DNA of 32,152 nt. Origin: a bacterium (GTDB taxonomy: Bacteria > Hydrothermota > UBA3073 > JACQXS01). The notes under the pieces were generated by a model. It was given only the letters and a program-made list of their open reading frames with translations. It ran no database searches and was not told the origin of the DNA. Location of the stretch: the NCBI GenBank assembly GCA_030592575.1, contig JAUVIV010000021.1:1-32152 (forward strand), written 5' to 3'. Made by a program: the position numbers and the translations under genes. Shown piece after piece: positions 16,813-25,934 of this stretch (position 1 is the first letter of the stretch; the number at the start of each line of letters is the position of its first letter).

Positions 16813-19800
16813 AGATGAGAAAGTTTATGATTATTTTGTACCTGCGTGTGAGAATGTGTCTCGTGAATTTGATGCTTCATGGGAAATAGCAAAATGGTAT
16901 GGAGATGGATGGACAGGTGGTTGTGGAGCCAATGATGTGAGTGGTGCATCAACTGTGAAGAATATTAGGGATGGCGGTGGATCGCCATCTGCGGATGGAC
17001 TCAATGATGGAATAAATTTTGTTTATGGTGTAGGTCATGGAAGTGAACCTGGCTGGGCACATCTCGCATGGGAAGGATTAGATCGAAATTTCTTCAGTAG
17101 TTTAGAAAGCGAAGGAGAATATGGAATTTGGTATCTCTATGGGTGTCAACTAATGCCTCTTGGTTATGAAGATGGATTGTGTAGGCATGCAATAATGAAT
17201 CTAACTGGTGGAGCTGTTGCAGTAATAAGCTATTCTGTTCCTGTGGGAAAGAATTATAATGGATATACTTCTCATCCATTGTTTTTTGAGTATTTACTTA
17301 AGGGAAAGGAAGTAGGCGTTGCAGATGAAACCTCCAGAAATAATGAGTTTCTTGCAACCAATCTTTTTGGCGACCCTGCAATGGTAGCATGGACTGAAAA
17401 TGCCCAGAATAAAGAGCTTACAGTTGAAATTGAAGTAGATGGAGCACCTACTAACCAACTTAAGATAGGTCCTCAAAATGTCACAATTAAAGTAACTCAT
17501 AGTGGGAATCCAGTAGAAGGAGCTATGGTCTGTTTATGGAAACAGGGAGAAGCTTATGATAAAAAAATCACACCTGCATCTGGGGAAGTAATTTTATATG
17601 ATTTTTCGCCTGAAAATACTGGGATTGTGTCACTTCGTGTAACTTGTTGGAATTTTATTCCTATAGATGATGAAGAACTTGCTGTAATAAGTATAAGTGA
17701 GCCATACATTTGTTATCATTCTCACCTTGTTAATGATATTAATGGAAATAATGATGGAATTGCTAATCCAGGTGAGACTGTTGAACTGGAAATAACATTA
17801 AAAAATACTGGTGGAGAAATAGCAAATAGTGTAGAAACAGAGTTCTTGACTACTACATCAGGTATTTATCCATCTTCTTCAGGAAATATATCATTTGGCA
17901 ATATTCCATCCGGTGGTCAAGTAACTCGCTCTTATTCTATAACTATAGATCCTCATCGTATATGGTTGCCACTTTCTCCTCAAGAAGTTCCTTTCAATAT
18001 AAATATTACAAGCAATAGCGGAGCTTATAATTGGCAAAATGAGTTCAACTTATATATCTTTAATGATATGTTGGAGCATACAAGACACAGGGCATATTGG
18101 GACGGAGGTATCAGTAAGTATATTATAGACTCTGTAGAAGTTTCAAATTATGGTTGCGGAGCAGCTAAAAACGTGGTTGTTAAATTTAAACAAGGAAGCA
18201 ATATCATAGCTTCTATAAATTGTGGTGATATTCCAGATAAATCGAGGAAATTAGCTACTGGCAGTTGTGAAGTTTCTGATATTTCTGTAATAGATAACGT
18301 AGTAGTGGAAGACGAATACAGATACGGAATGGAAACTGGAAGAGGAGGTAGTATTTTGGCTGATACTGATCCTTTATTATTTGATCCTCCGGAACTAATA
18401 TGGAATACTAATTTAGGTCAAGACTTCGTGGAATTGAGTTGGGATTACGGTGTCAATATCCTTCCTAATAATTTATTAGGGTATAATATATATCGTAAAG
18501 ATCCCGGTTCAAGTAATTATGAGCGGATAAATACATTTCGGGTATGGATAGCGACTTACTTTAGGGATGAAAACCTTATTCCATGGAGCAATTATGAATA
18601 TGCGATAGAAACGATTGACAGAGTTGGGAATAGAAGTGGAACAAGCGGTACTTTCCATATAACTACTAATCCACCATTTCAGACAGGAGAATGGCCTGTT
18701 TCAACTCTTCCGGGAGAAGGATTTTCTTCTCCAAAAGTAGCTGATTTAAATGGTGACGGAATATCCGAGGTTGTACTACTATGTGATAAGCTTTATGTTT
18801 GGGATAAGAACGGCAATTTATGTCCTGGTTGGCCAAATAATGATATATATGGAACATGGTCGTCCCCAGCTATTGCAGATATTGACAGTGATGGAAATAA
18901 CGATATTATTATAATTGCCAGAGAATCGGGAACCGATGATGCTTATGTACATGCTTTTAAGTATGATGGTACTATGTTGTGGCGTAGTGAAAAAATCATC
19001 ACAACTTTGTGGGCAGGTTGGTCAGAAATATCATCACCTGTAGTTTCAAACATAGATTTATATGGTGAAAAAGAAATCATAACTTGTTTTGGTAATATTT
19101 TTAATATTTGGGGAGCAGATGGTAAAAAACTTTACGAAGTGACGACAATAAGTGGTACTACTCCTGCAATTGGTAATATAGATGGGAATGAAGCTAATGG
19201 ATTGGAAATCGTACTACTTACCACGAATGGAGAGCTATATGTACTGGGAGGCGATTGTATTTTTGGTGATCTCGTTATGTGGAGTACTACATTGGAGGGA
19301 ATCGCAATTTCCTCTCCGGCAATTGGAGATATTGATAACGATGGACAACTTGATGTAATTACTGTAAATAAAGATCCAGATGATATTAATGGAAACAGCG
19401 ATTTATTTATAAAAGCATGGCATTGGGTCGGAGGAGGATTAGAGCAAAAATGGGAAAAATCATATTTGCATAAGGAGGGACATAAAGCTCTTTCTTCTCC
19501 TGCTCTTGCTGATTTAGATGGTGATGGAAAGTTGGAAATAATAGTAGGAGAAACGATAATACCAATCCGCTGGGAAAGAAAAGCCAACTTACACATATTG
19601 GACTGTGGTGGAGGAGAAATAAGCAGTGTGCAAGGAAAGTTCGCCGAGGTATCTCCAGTAGTAGGAGATATAAACGGAGATGGAACTCAAGAAATTTTAA
19701 TGGGAGGATTTTGTCACGAACGGAGAATACATGGATTCAACTTAAATGGCACTGTATTAAAGTCCGCTAAAGGATTCCCTTTGTTTATTGGAGGACCCAC

Positions 19801-21778
19801 ACGCGCTAGTCCTGTTATCACAGATGTTGACCTTGACGGTAACCTTGAAGTAATATGTAATGCATCAGATATGAAGATATATATGTGGGATGTTCCTGAA
19901 CCCATTACCAGTCTTAAATTAGACTGGCCCGAATCTCATCATGACAAACAGAATACTGGATGTTGTGAACTTCCTCCATCTCTTTCTGCCGAGTTTATTT
20001 CAAATGTAGCTGGGGCTACAGTTGGAAACCATCAACGGAAGCTTCAAATTGATGAACTGGGTCATTTGCACCTTTTGTGGAATAATGGTTGTTGGATTCT
20101 GTATGCAAAAAGTGAAGATAAAGGAAATACCTGGCCACTCCAATATAGGAAGACAGTTGGTTTTGGAAGGTATCCAAGTCTCGCCATTGACGATCAAGGG
20201 GGAGTGAATGTAGTCTGGAAACGTGGTATTATAGGTGGTGCAAAACTTTACTATAGAAGAAAAATAAATACAGAGTGGAGTGAGGTTTATAAGATTTACG
20301 AAAGTGGAAGCTGGCTCTCATCTCCTTCAATAGCAATAGAAAAGGTTGTAGCGGGAGATGACATTGTCCATCTTGTATTAGATAGACGATTTTTTAATGG
20401 AGTAGAGAGTGAATGGGATGCCCGACATTGTGAATTTTCTGTTTCCGATCCGAATAATGTTACTTGGGAGATAATAGATTATCGAGAGCATATTCCTTAT
20501 AATATTGTTGAAGAAGAAATCGCATCACCTTCTATTTCAATAGATGAAGCTCAAAATCTTCATGTCGCCTATGATATACCTAATCTTGAGGAACCGGGAG
20601 GACATTATAAGATTTATTATGCGAATAGAATTGGTATAAATAATTGGTTAAAGACATATATAAGTGAGGGGTCACATCCATTTATTGATATACATGACAT
20701 TGATATAGACATAATATATGAAAAAGATAATGATATATGGTTGTCAAGTTCTCCAGTCTGGATTCCCAAAAATATATCTGAAACCGGGACATCAAATCCG
20801 TCTTGTTTACCTCAAATACTGGATGGCTTAGTAATTGTATGGTCAGAACTACAATCCGAAGGAAAGTATGATATATGTTATAAAAACTGGGAGTGGGGTT
20901 ATTATCAAGAAGGGGAGGTTGTTGGGTATAAATATAGATGGTCAAACATTAAAAAATTGACTGATACCGACGAGAATTCAAAATATCCTCAAATTGCACT
21001 GAAGCCAAAAGGTATTGCCTGTTACGAACTCAATTGCATCTGGACTGAAGGAGATAACTCTCCTTATGAGATAAAGCACGAAGTTTGTATAATCAAATCA
21101 TTATTATCGGGACATATCACAGATAATACTCTATTGCAGAAGGATGTTTATGTTGCTGGTGATGTAACTGTAGATTCTGGAGTTACTTTAACGGTTGAGC
21201 CCGGTTATTTTGGTCATTCGGATGATCAAAATAGTGGTAAGGATAGCACGGTACCGGAGCTTGAAGTATATGGGACTCTGATTACTGATTCTGCTCAATT
21301 CATAATAAGTAGCGAAAACGGAAAACAATACTGGCGAATTGAAACTTTCGGAGCTGATGCAAGTGCTACATTTACAGACTGTTTTATAGGTCATGAAGGC
21401 GATTTCTTGTTTTGTTCCAATCCTGCTGAGACTAAGTCTTCACAAATTAGTGAAGAAAGACTTGTATATACTGACAATACTGATAAAGCAAAAGTACCGA
21501 TGGTTTTCAAGTTTTCACAAAACGAGCCAAATCCATTTTTTAAGTCCACAAACATAAAATACCAAATACCTGTTAAGAGCAGAGTTTCATTGAAAGTTTA
21601 TGATATAACAGGTAGATGCGTAAAAACACTTATAAATAGTGAGAAAGATATTGGTTATTACACGGTTAAATTGGATAGTAAAGAATTTTCAGCTGGAATT
21701 TATTTTATGAAGTTTTTTGCGACAAATGGGGTAAAAGAAATTTACAAAGAAACGAAGAAACTCATCTTGCTTAAATAA
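16751..21778 (+). CDS. C25 peptidase, C-terminal fragment: catalytic dyad, Ig/Fn3, VCBS-like repeats and sorting domain
   Basis: The open frame begins at ATG 16751, but real homology starts only after the A7 run at 16786, so this ATG is probably not used. The fragment holds the C25 dyad: His in YGVGHGSEPG (codon 17036) and Cys in LYGCQLMP (codon 17144), 36 residues apart, close to the gingipain spacing. Next come a C25-type Ig domain, a CARDB-like domain (NDGIANPGETV) and an Fn3-like domain (ELSWDYGVN). Then follow VCBS/FG-GAP-like repeats at about 18700-19900 (ADLDGDGKLEIIVG and similar) and sialidase/BNR-like repeats at about 19980-21080. The Por-type sorting domain starts at about 21510 (SQNEPNPFFKSTNIKY). 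The complete protein would be about 2070 residues, secreted and probably self-processing. Confidence 0.85.
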   Translation: MSLLVFPTKTTRKKVLLYSGKDEKVYDYFVPACENVSREFDASWEIAKWYGDGWTGGCGANDVSGASTVKNIRDGGGSPSADGLNDGINFVYGVGHGSEPGWAHLAWEGLDRNFFSSLESEGEYGIWYLYGCQLMPLGYEDGLCRHAIMNLTGGAVAVISYSVPVGKNYNGYTSHPLFFEYLLKGKEVGVADETSRNNEFLATNLFGDPAMVAWTENAQNKELTVEIEVDGAPTNQLKIGPQNVTIKVTHSGNPVEGAMVCLWKQGEAYDKKITPASGEVILYDFSPENTGIVSLRVTCWNFIPIDDEELAVISISEPYICYHSHLVNDINGNNDGIANPGETVELEITLKNTGGEIANSVETEFLTTTSGIYPSSSGNISFGNIPSGGQVTRSYSITIDPHRIWLPLSPQEVPFNINITSNSGAYNWQNEFNLYIFNDMLEHTRHRAYWDGGISKYIIDSVEVSNYGCGAAKNVVVKFKQGSNIIASINCGDIPDKSRKLATGSCEVSDISVIDNVVVEDEYRYGMETGRGGSILADTDPLLFDPPELIWNTNLGQDFVELSWDYGVNILPNNLLGYNIYRKDPGSSNYERINTFRVWIATYFRDENLIPWSNYEYAIETIDRVGNRSGTSGTFHITTNPPFQTGEWPVSTLPGEGFSSPKVADLNGDGISEVVLLCDKLYVWDKNGNLCPGWPNNDIYGTWSSPAIADIDSDGNNDIIIIARESGTDDAYVHAFKYDGTMLWRSEKIITTLWAGWSEISSPVVSNIDLYGEKEIITCFGNIFNIWGADGKKLYEVTTISGTTPAIGNIDGNEANGLEIVLLTTNGELYVLGGDCIFGDLVMWSTTLEGIAISSPAIGDIDNDGQLDVITVNKDPDDINGNSDLFIKAWHWVGGGLEQKWEKSYLHKEGHKALSSPALADLDGDGKLEIIVGETIIPIRWERKANLHILDCGGGEISSVQGKFAEVSPVVGDINGDGTQEILMGGFCHERRIHGFNLNGTVLKSAKGFPLFIGGPTRASPVITDVDLDGNLEVICNASDMKIYMWDVPEPITSLKLDWPESHHDKQNTGCCELPPSLSAEFISNVAGATVGNHQRKLQIDELGHLHLLWNNGCWILYAKSEDKGNTWPLQYRKTVGFGRYPSLAIDDQGGVNVVWKRGIIGGAKLYYRRKINTEWSEVYKIYESGSWLSSPSIAIEKVVAGDDIVHLVLDRRFFNGVESEWDARHCEFSVSDPNNVTWEIIDYREHIPYNIVEEEIASPSISIDEAQNLHVAYDIPNLEEPGGHYKIYYANRIGINNWLKTYISEGSHPFIDIHDIDIDIIYEKDNDIWLSSSPVWIPKNISETGTSNPSCLPQILDGLVIVWSELQSEGKYDICYKNWEWGYYQEGEVVGYKYRWSNIKKLTDTDENSKYPQIALKPKGIACYELNCIWTEGDNSPYEIKHEVCIIKSLLSGHITDNTLLQKDVYVAGDVTVDSGVTLTVEPGYFGHSDDQNSGKDSTVPELEVYGTLITDSAQFIISSENGKQYWRIETFGADASATFTDCFIGHEGDFLFCSNPAETKSSQISEERLVYTDNTDKAKVPMVFKFSQNEPNPFFKSTNIKYQIPVKSRVSLKVYDITGRCVKTLINSEKDIGYYTVKLDSKEFSAGIYFMKFFATNGVKEIYKETKKLILLK

Positions 21779-21876
21779 CATTAGAATTTAATCACAGATG
21801 AGGAAAAATTGTTCGGATTTAAAAACAGAGAGGTAATACTATAAACTATTGCTAAAATACTTAAAAAGGTTTGCGT

Positions 21877-21899
21877 GCGAGGATGCTCGCAAGAGCATC
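21877..21899 (+). promoter_or_regulatory. Two mutually exclusive hairpins upstream of the cNMP-binding gene
   Basis: GCGAG (21877-21881) can pair with CTCGC (21886-21890). GATGCTC (21882-21888) can instead pair with GAGCATC (21893-21899) around a GCAA tetraloop. The two stems share the CTC, so only one can form. No T-run follows, so this is not a standard terminator. It could be a regulatory leader or a relic of a palindromic repeat. Confidence 0.4.
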
Positions 21900-21974
21900 A
21901 TTGATTGATTATTTTCTGCAATTTGATAACGGTTTGGTATGAAAAATTACCTCTCACAAAAAAAAGGAGGAGAA

Positions 21975-22520
21975 ATGGTAGATATGGAAAACTTAAAAGG
22001 TGTAAGGGTATTTGATAAACTTGGTGATGATGCACTTGAAAGTATTGCTAATATATGCGAAGAACAAGAATTTAAAAAAGGAGATACTGTAATTAAACAA
22101 GGAGATGTTGACAATACTGTAAGCGTTCTCGTAGAAGGTGAGCTTCAGACAGAAATCGAAATTCCAGGATTTAAAGATTCTATTCCTGTTTATACTTTTG
22201 AATCAAATGAAGTATTTGGTGAGCTTGCTTTTATTTCAAGTGCTCCGCGTTCTGCTACTATAAAGTGTCTTGATGTGGCAAAAGTAATAAATCTTGATAG
22301 AACAAAATTTGATAAACTTTGTGAAGACAATCAAGACATAGAACGTATAGTGATGAAAAACCTTGCGATTCTTTTGTCTGAAAGATTAAGAGATACTACG
22401 GTTCAGTTACGGGATGGATTAGCGAAACTGCCTTCAAAGGTGATATCAAGAAAGACGAGATCCATTTTCTCAGAACTTTCCGAATGGGTAAATAATATAA
22501 ATGGTATCTCTTCAGTATAA
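21975..22520 (+). CDS. Cyclic-nucleotide-binding-domain protein
   Basis: The protein has 181 residues from ATG 21975, chosen because AGGAGG (21965-21970) lies four bases upstream; the frame is open from 21939. A CAP_ED/cNMP-binding fold fills about residues 10-125: FKKGDTVIKQGDVDNTVSVLVEGEL, then the phosphate-binding-cassette region FGELAFISSAPRSATIKC with the conserved Arg-Ser-Ala. A C-terminal helical tail of about 50 residues follows. There is no recognisable helix-turn-helix, so this is probably not a CRP-type DNA-binding regulator. It could bind a cyclic nucleotide and act on a partner. It stands alone between two secreted-protein genes. Confidence 0.82.
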   Translation: MVDMENLKGVRVFDKLGDDALESIANICEEQEFKKGDTVIKQGDVDNTVSVLVEGELQTEIEIPGFKDSIPVYTFESNEVFGELAFISSAPRSATIKCLDVAKVINLDRTKFDKLCEDNQDIERIVMKNLAILLSERLRDTTVQLRDGLAKLPSKVISRKTRSIFSELSEWVNNINGISSV

Positions 22521-22700
22521 ATTTTATTAATATACTGCTGATAGCACAGACTTGTAACATTGAATTTATTTGATGTTATTTAGAATTTATATTCTGTAAT
22601 TTAATATTTTTCGTAATTTATCTGTTGAGAATTGCTAATTGTTTAAATCATAAAAACTGATAGTTATGAAGTAATTAGTTGTGAGTTGTGATAAATCTTC

Positions 22701-22734
22701 TTGACAATAAATAAAATATAGTATATTGTATAAT
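22701..22734 (+). promoter_or_regulatory. Candidate promoter for the SBBP propeller gene
   Basis: Perfect TTGACA (22701-22706) is followed by a TA-rich -10 zone. TATATT (22722-22727) sits at a spacing of 15 and TATAAT (22729-22734) at 22, so neither is ideal. Initiation near 22735 would give a leader of roughly 115 bases that includes the hairpin at 22764. Confidence 0.4.
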
Positions 22735-22763
22735 AAGATGTTAATATTGAAATCGTATATTCC

Positions 22764-22807
22764 CATAAAATTCATAGATTTTTCAGAATGGAGCAATGAA
22801 TTTTATG
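22764..22807 (+). promoter_or_regulatory. Long leader hairpin before the SBBP propeller gene
   Basis: CATAAAATTCAT (22764-22775) and ATGAATTTTATG (22796-22807) are perfect 12-base complements around a 20-base loop. It lies 44 bases upstream of the start codon, downstream of the candidate promoter. It could be an RNA-stability or regulatory element, or an operator-like dyad. Confidence 0.5.
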
Positions 22808-22851
22808 CTTCAAATATCAGTGTGAGATTGAATAAAAAATAGGAGGAAAAA

Positions 22852-24504
22852 ATGAAAAAATTAATGTTAAGAGTATTAGTATATTTTATGATTTTTTTGC
22901 CGTCAATTAACTTTGCTTATATATGGATAGCAAATTATGACGGACCAAACAATAGAGGTGATGAAGCATGTGCAATTGCAATTGATGATAGTGGTAATGT
23001 CTATATTACAGGAGAGAGTTGGAGTCCAACTACTTATGAGGATTATGCGACAGTGAAATATAATTCAAACGGTGAAGAACAATGGGCAACAAGATATAAT
23101 GGGGCAGACAGTAGTTATGATGAGGCATCTGCAATTGCAATTGATGATAATGGCAATGTATATGTTACAGGATCTAGTTATAGTTCAAGTACTTCTGAGG
23201 ATTACCTAACAGTGAAATATAATTCAAACGGTGTAGAACAATGGGTAGCAAAATACAATGGGACAGGTAATGATTATGATAAAGCATTTGCAATTGTAGT
23301 TGATGGAAGTGGTAATGTGTATGTTACCGGAGAAAGTTGGGATTCAAGTACTTATTATGATTATATAACAATAAAGTATGATACGGATGGTGCCCAACAA
23401 TGGATAGCAAAATATAATGGAGCATACAGTAGTACTGACAAAGCATGTGCAATGACAATTGATGGAAGTGGTAATATCTATGTTACAGGATATAGTTATA
23501 GTGCAAGTACTCGTGATGATTATGTAACAGTGAAATATAATACAGATGGTGTAGAACAGTGGGTAGCAAAATATAATGGACCAGCTGACAACTGGGATAA
23601 AGCAACTGCAATTACGGTTGATGGAAGTGGTAATGTATATGTTACAGGTGGTAGTCTCGGTTCTGGTAGTGATTGGGACTATGCAACATTGAAATATAAT
23701 TCCGTAGGTATAGAACAATGGTCGATGAGATATAATGGGACAGGTAATGGTTATGATAAGGCATCTGCAATTGTAGTTGATGGAAGTGGTAATGTGTATG
23801 TTACCGGGGAAAGTTATGGTTCAGGTACTTATTATGATTATGCGACATTAAAATATGATGCAGATGGTGCAGGGCAATGGGTATCGAGATATAATGGATT
23901 AGCTAACGATGATGATGCGGCAGCTGCAATCGCAATTGATGGAAGTAGCAATGTGTATGTTACGGGATATAGTCATAGCTTGAGTGCTTTGGAAGACTAT
24001 GCGACAGTAAAGTATGATGTAAACGGTGACGAACAATGGGCATTAAGGCATAATGGAGATTCGAATCTCAGTGATATTGCGTCTGCAATCGTAGTTGATG
24101 AAAGTAGCAATGTGTATGTTACAGGAGGAAGCCAATGCTCAGGTTCTTCTACGGATTATGTGACAATCAAGTATTCAACTGTAGGAGTTGAAGAAGAATT
24201 AAATGTCAGGAATCAAGATGTGAAATTATTTCAGAATCGTCCGAATCCATTTACTAAATCTACAGTAATTGCTTATCAAGTTCCATCTAATACCCAGAAA
24301 TTTGCGACTATTAGCTTAAAAGTTTATGATTTAATGGGAAGGTTAGTAAAGACTCTTGTAAGTGAAAATAAGGAAGCAGGAAGTTATACTGTTGAATGGA
24401 ATGGAACGGATAAATCTGGAAATAGAGTAGCGTATGGAATCTATTTCTATTCTTTAGAGGTAGATAATTTCAAAACAACAAAGAAATTTACAATATTAAA
24501 TTAG
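22852..24504 (+). CDS. Secreted SBBP-repeat propeller protein with C-terminal sorting domain
   Basis: This 550-residue protein has a signal peptide (about 1-22) and eight SBBP-type repeats of about 53 residues. The core is AIVVDGSGNVYVTGESY, then DYATLKYNSNG and QWVAKYNG. At DNA level the repeats are very similar, which suggests recent duplication or recombination between them. The C-terminal ~95 residues (LFQNRPNPFTKSTVIAYQVP to TTKKFTILN) form a FlgD-like Ig/Por-type sorting domain. AGGAGG (22841-22846) lies at good spacing to the ATG. It converges with nfnB, leaving only 24 bases between the stops. The ligand is unknown. Confidence 0.85.
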   Translation: MKKLMLRVLVYFMIFLPSINFAYIWIANYDGPNNRGDEACAIAIDDSGNVYITGESWSPTTYEDYATVKYNSNGEEQWATRYNGADSSYDEASAIAIDDNGNVYVTGSSYSSSTSEDYLTVKYNSNGVEQWVAKYNGTGNDYDKAFAIVVDGSGNVYVTGESWDSSTYYDYITIKYDTDGAQQWIAKYNGAYSSTDKACAMTIDGSGNIYVTGYSYSASTRDDYVTVKYNTDGVEQWVAKYNGPADNWDKATAITVDGSGNVYVTGGSLGSGSDWDYATLKYNSVGIEQWSMRYNGTGNGYDKASAIVVDGSGNVYVTGESYGSGTYYDYATLKYDADGAGQWVSRYNGLANDDDAAAAIAIDGSSNVYVTGYSHSLSALEDYATVKYDVNGDEQWALRHNGDSNLSDIASAIVVDESSNVYVTGGSQCSGSSTDYVTIKYSTVGVEEELNVRNQDVKLFQNRPNPFTKSTVIAYQVPSNTQKFATISLKVYDLMGRLVKTLVSENKEAGSYTVEWNGTDKSGNRVAYGIYFYSLEVDNFKTTKKFTILN

Positions 24505-24528
24505 TTAATAGAAATAATACTTAAGAAA

Positions 24529-25926
24529 TTACCACTTTCCTGTTTGAAGATATTCGTGGATTGAACGGGCAGCGACTTTGCCTGCTCCCATTGCAAGAAT
24601 AACCGTTGCAGCTCCTGTTGCTATATCACCACCTGCCCATACTCTTTCTTTGGAAGTCTTGCCTGTAGCCTCATCTACTACGACATTCTCACGTTTGCCC
24701 ATCTCCAATCCTGGAGTAGTAGAAGGGATGAGTGGATTAGGTGAGTTGCCTATTGCTACTACCACAACATCTACCGGAGTTCTGAAATTAGAATTATTTA
24801 TAGGGATAGGTCTTCTTCTTCCTGATTTATCCGGCTCACCGAGTTCCATACGGATGCATTCCATTTCACGTACCCATCCATCTTTATCTGCATGATATGC
24901 AATCGGATTGGTTAAAAAATGGAACTCAACTCCTTCCTTTTCTGCATGTTCTATTTCCTCATTTCTTGCTGGCATCTCTACCTTTGAGCGACGATAAATT
25001 ATCATTGAGTGTTTTGCTCCAAGTCTCAATGCAGTTCGAGCTGAATCCATAGCTACATTGCCACCGCCGATTATTGCAACTCTTTTTCCTCGTATAATTG
25101 GTGTATCATATTCCGGAAAGAGATATGCTTTCATTAAGTTTGAGCGAGTGAGATATTCATTTGCAGAATATACTCCATTATAATTTTCACCCGGGAGGAA
25201 CATAAACCACGGAAGTCCTGCGCCGGTTCCGACAAAAACAGCATCAAACTCTTCTAATAATTCATCTACTGTTTTTAATTTTCCTACTACGTATGATAAC
25301 ACAAGCTCAACACCCATTTTTTTGATATAATCAACTTCGCGTCCTACGATTGCTTTTGGTAATCTGAATTCCGGAATGCCATAAATCAAAACTCCTCCGG
25401 GTTTGTGCAGTGCTTCAAATACTACTACTTTATGTCCAAGTTTTATTAAATCTCCTGCGACAGTTAAGCCGGCAGGTCCACTTCCTATTATTGCGATTTT
25501 CTTGCCAGTAGAAGGGGCTATTTCAGGCATTTCTATTTTTCCTTGTTTTGCTTCCCAATCAGCAATGAATCTTTCTAATCTTCCAATAGCTACTGGCTCA
25601 CCCATTTTTCCAAGGAGACAATATTTTTCGCATTGTTCTTCTTGAGGACATACTCGTCCGCAAATTGCCGGAAGGCTATTCTTGTTTTTCATAATTCTTA
25701 CAGCTTCTATGAAATTGCCTTCTGCGATTTGTCCAATAAATCCTGGTATATCTATCTCAACAGGACATCCTTCCATACATTTTGGCTTTTTGCATTGCAG
25801 ACAACGTTTTGCTTCAAAGATGGCTTCCTCAGGGGAATAGCCGAATGGTACCTCGTTAAAATTATGTATTCTTTCTTCAGGAGATTGCTCTCGTACTGGA
25901 GTTTTTACAGGCGATACTTTTGGCAT
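24529..25926 (-). CDS. nfnB: NfnB: large subunit of bifurcating NADH-dependent ferredoxin:NADP+ oxidoreductase (GltA-like)
   Basis: A 465-residue flavo-iron-sulfur protein of the glutamate-synthase small-subunit/NfnB family. The N-terminal domain has eight cysteines for two [4Fe-4S] clusters (C42, C45, C50, C54 and C89, C93, C99, C103). The first FAD-type Rossmann motif is IGSGPAG (147-153) and a second nucleotide-binding motif is GGGNVAMDSA (about 288). The C-terminal GGDIATGAATVILAMGAG closes the FAD site. It follows the NfnA gene by eight bases. Together they form the cytoplasmic Nfn complex, which couples NADPH, NADH and ferredoxin pools by flavin-based electron bifurcation. Databases often call this gltA, but no glutamate synthase large subunit is nearby, so the Nfn reading fits better. 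Confidence 0.9.
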   Translation of the reverse strand: MPKVSPVKTPVREQSPEERIHNFNEVPFGYSPEEAIFEAKRCLQCKKPKCMEGCPVEIDIPGFIGQIAEGNFIEAVRIMKNKNSLPAICGRVCPQEEQCEKYCLLGKMGEPVAIGRLERFIADWEAKQGKIEMPEIAPSTGKKIAIIGSGPAGLTVAGDLIKLGHKVVVFEALHKPGGVLIYGIPEFRLPKAIVGREVDYIKKMGVELVLSYVVGKLKTVDELLEEFDAVFVGTGAGLPWFMFLPGENYNGVYSANEYLTRSNLMKAYLFPEYDTPIIRGKRVAIIGGGNVAMDSARTALRLGAKHSMIIYRRSKVEMPARNEEIEHAEKEGVEFHFLTNPIAYHADKDGWVREMECIRMELGEPDKSGRRRPIPINNSNFRTPVDVVVVAIGNSPNPLIPSTTPGLEMGKRENVVVDEATGKTSKERVWAGGDIATGAATVILAMGAGKVAARSIHEYLQTGKW

Positions 25927-25934
25927 ATTAGGTG

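Larger units (their letters stand above)
22521..22851 (+). other. 331-base leader region without a gene
   Basis: This AT-rich spacer holds no supportable coding frame. It contains a weak period-7 patch at about 22661-22690 (TAGTTGT, GAGTTGT), a promoter candidate at 22701 and a long hairpin at 22764, all before the SBBP-repeat gene. No terminator for the preceding gene was recognised. Confidence 0.5.

Noticed and set aside
23344-23718. 124-codon minus-strand frame in the SBBP gene
   Set aside because: Antisense shadow created by near-identical coding repeats.
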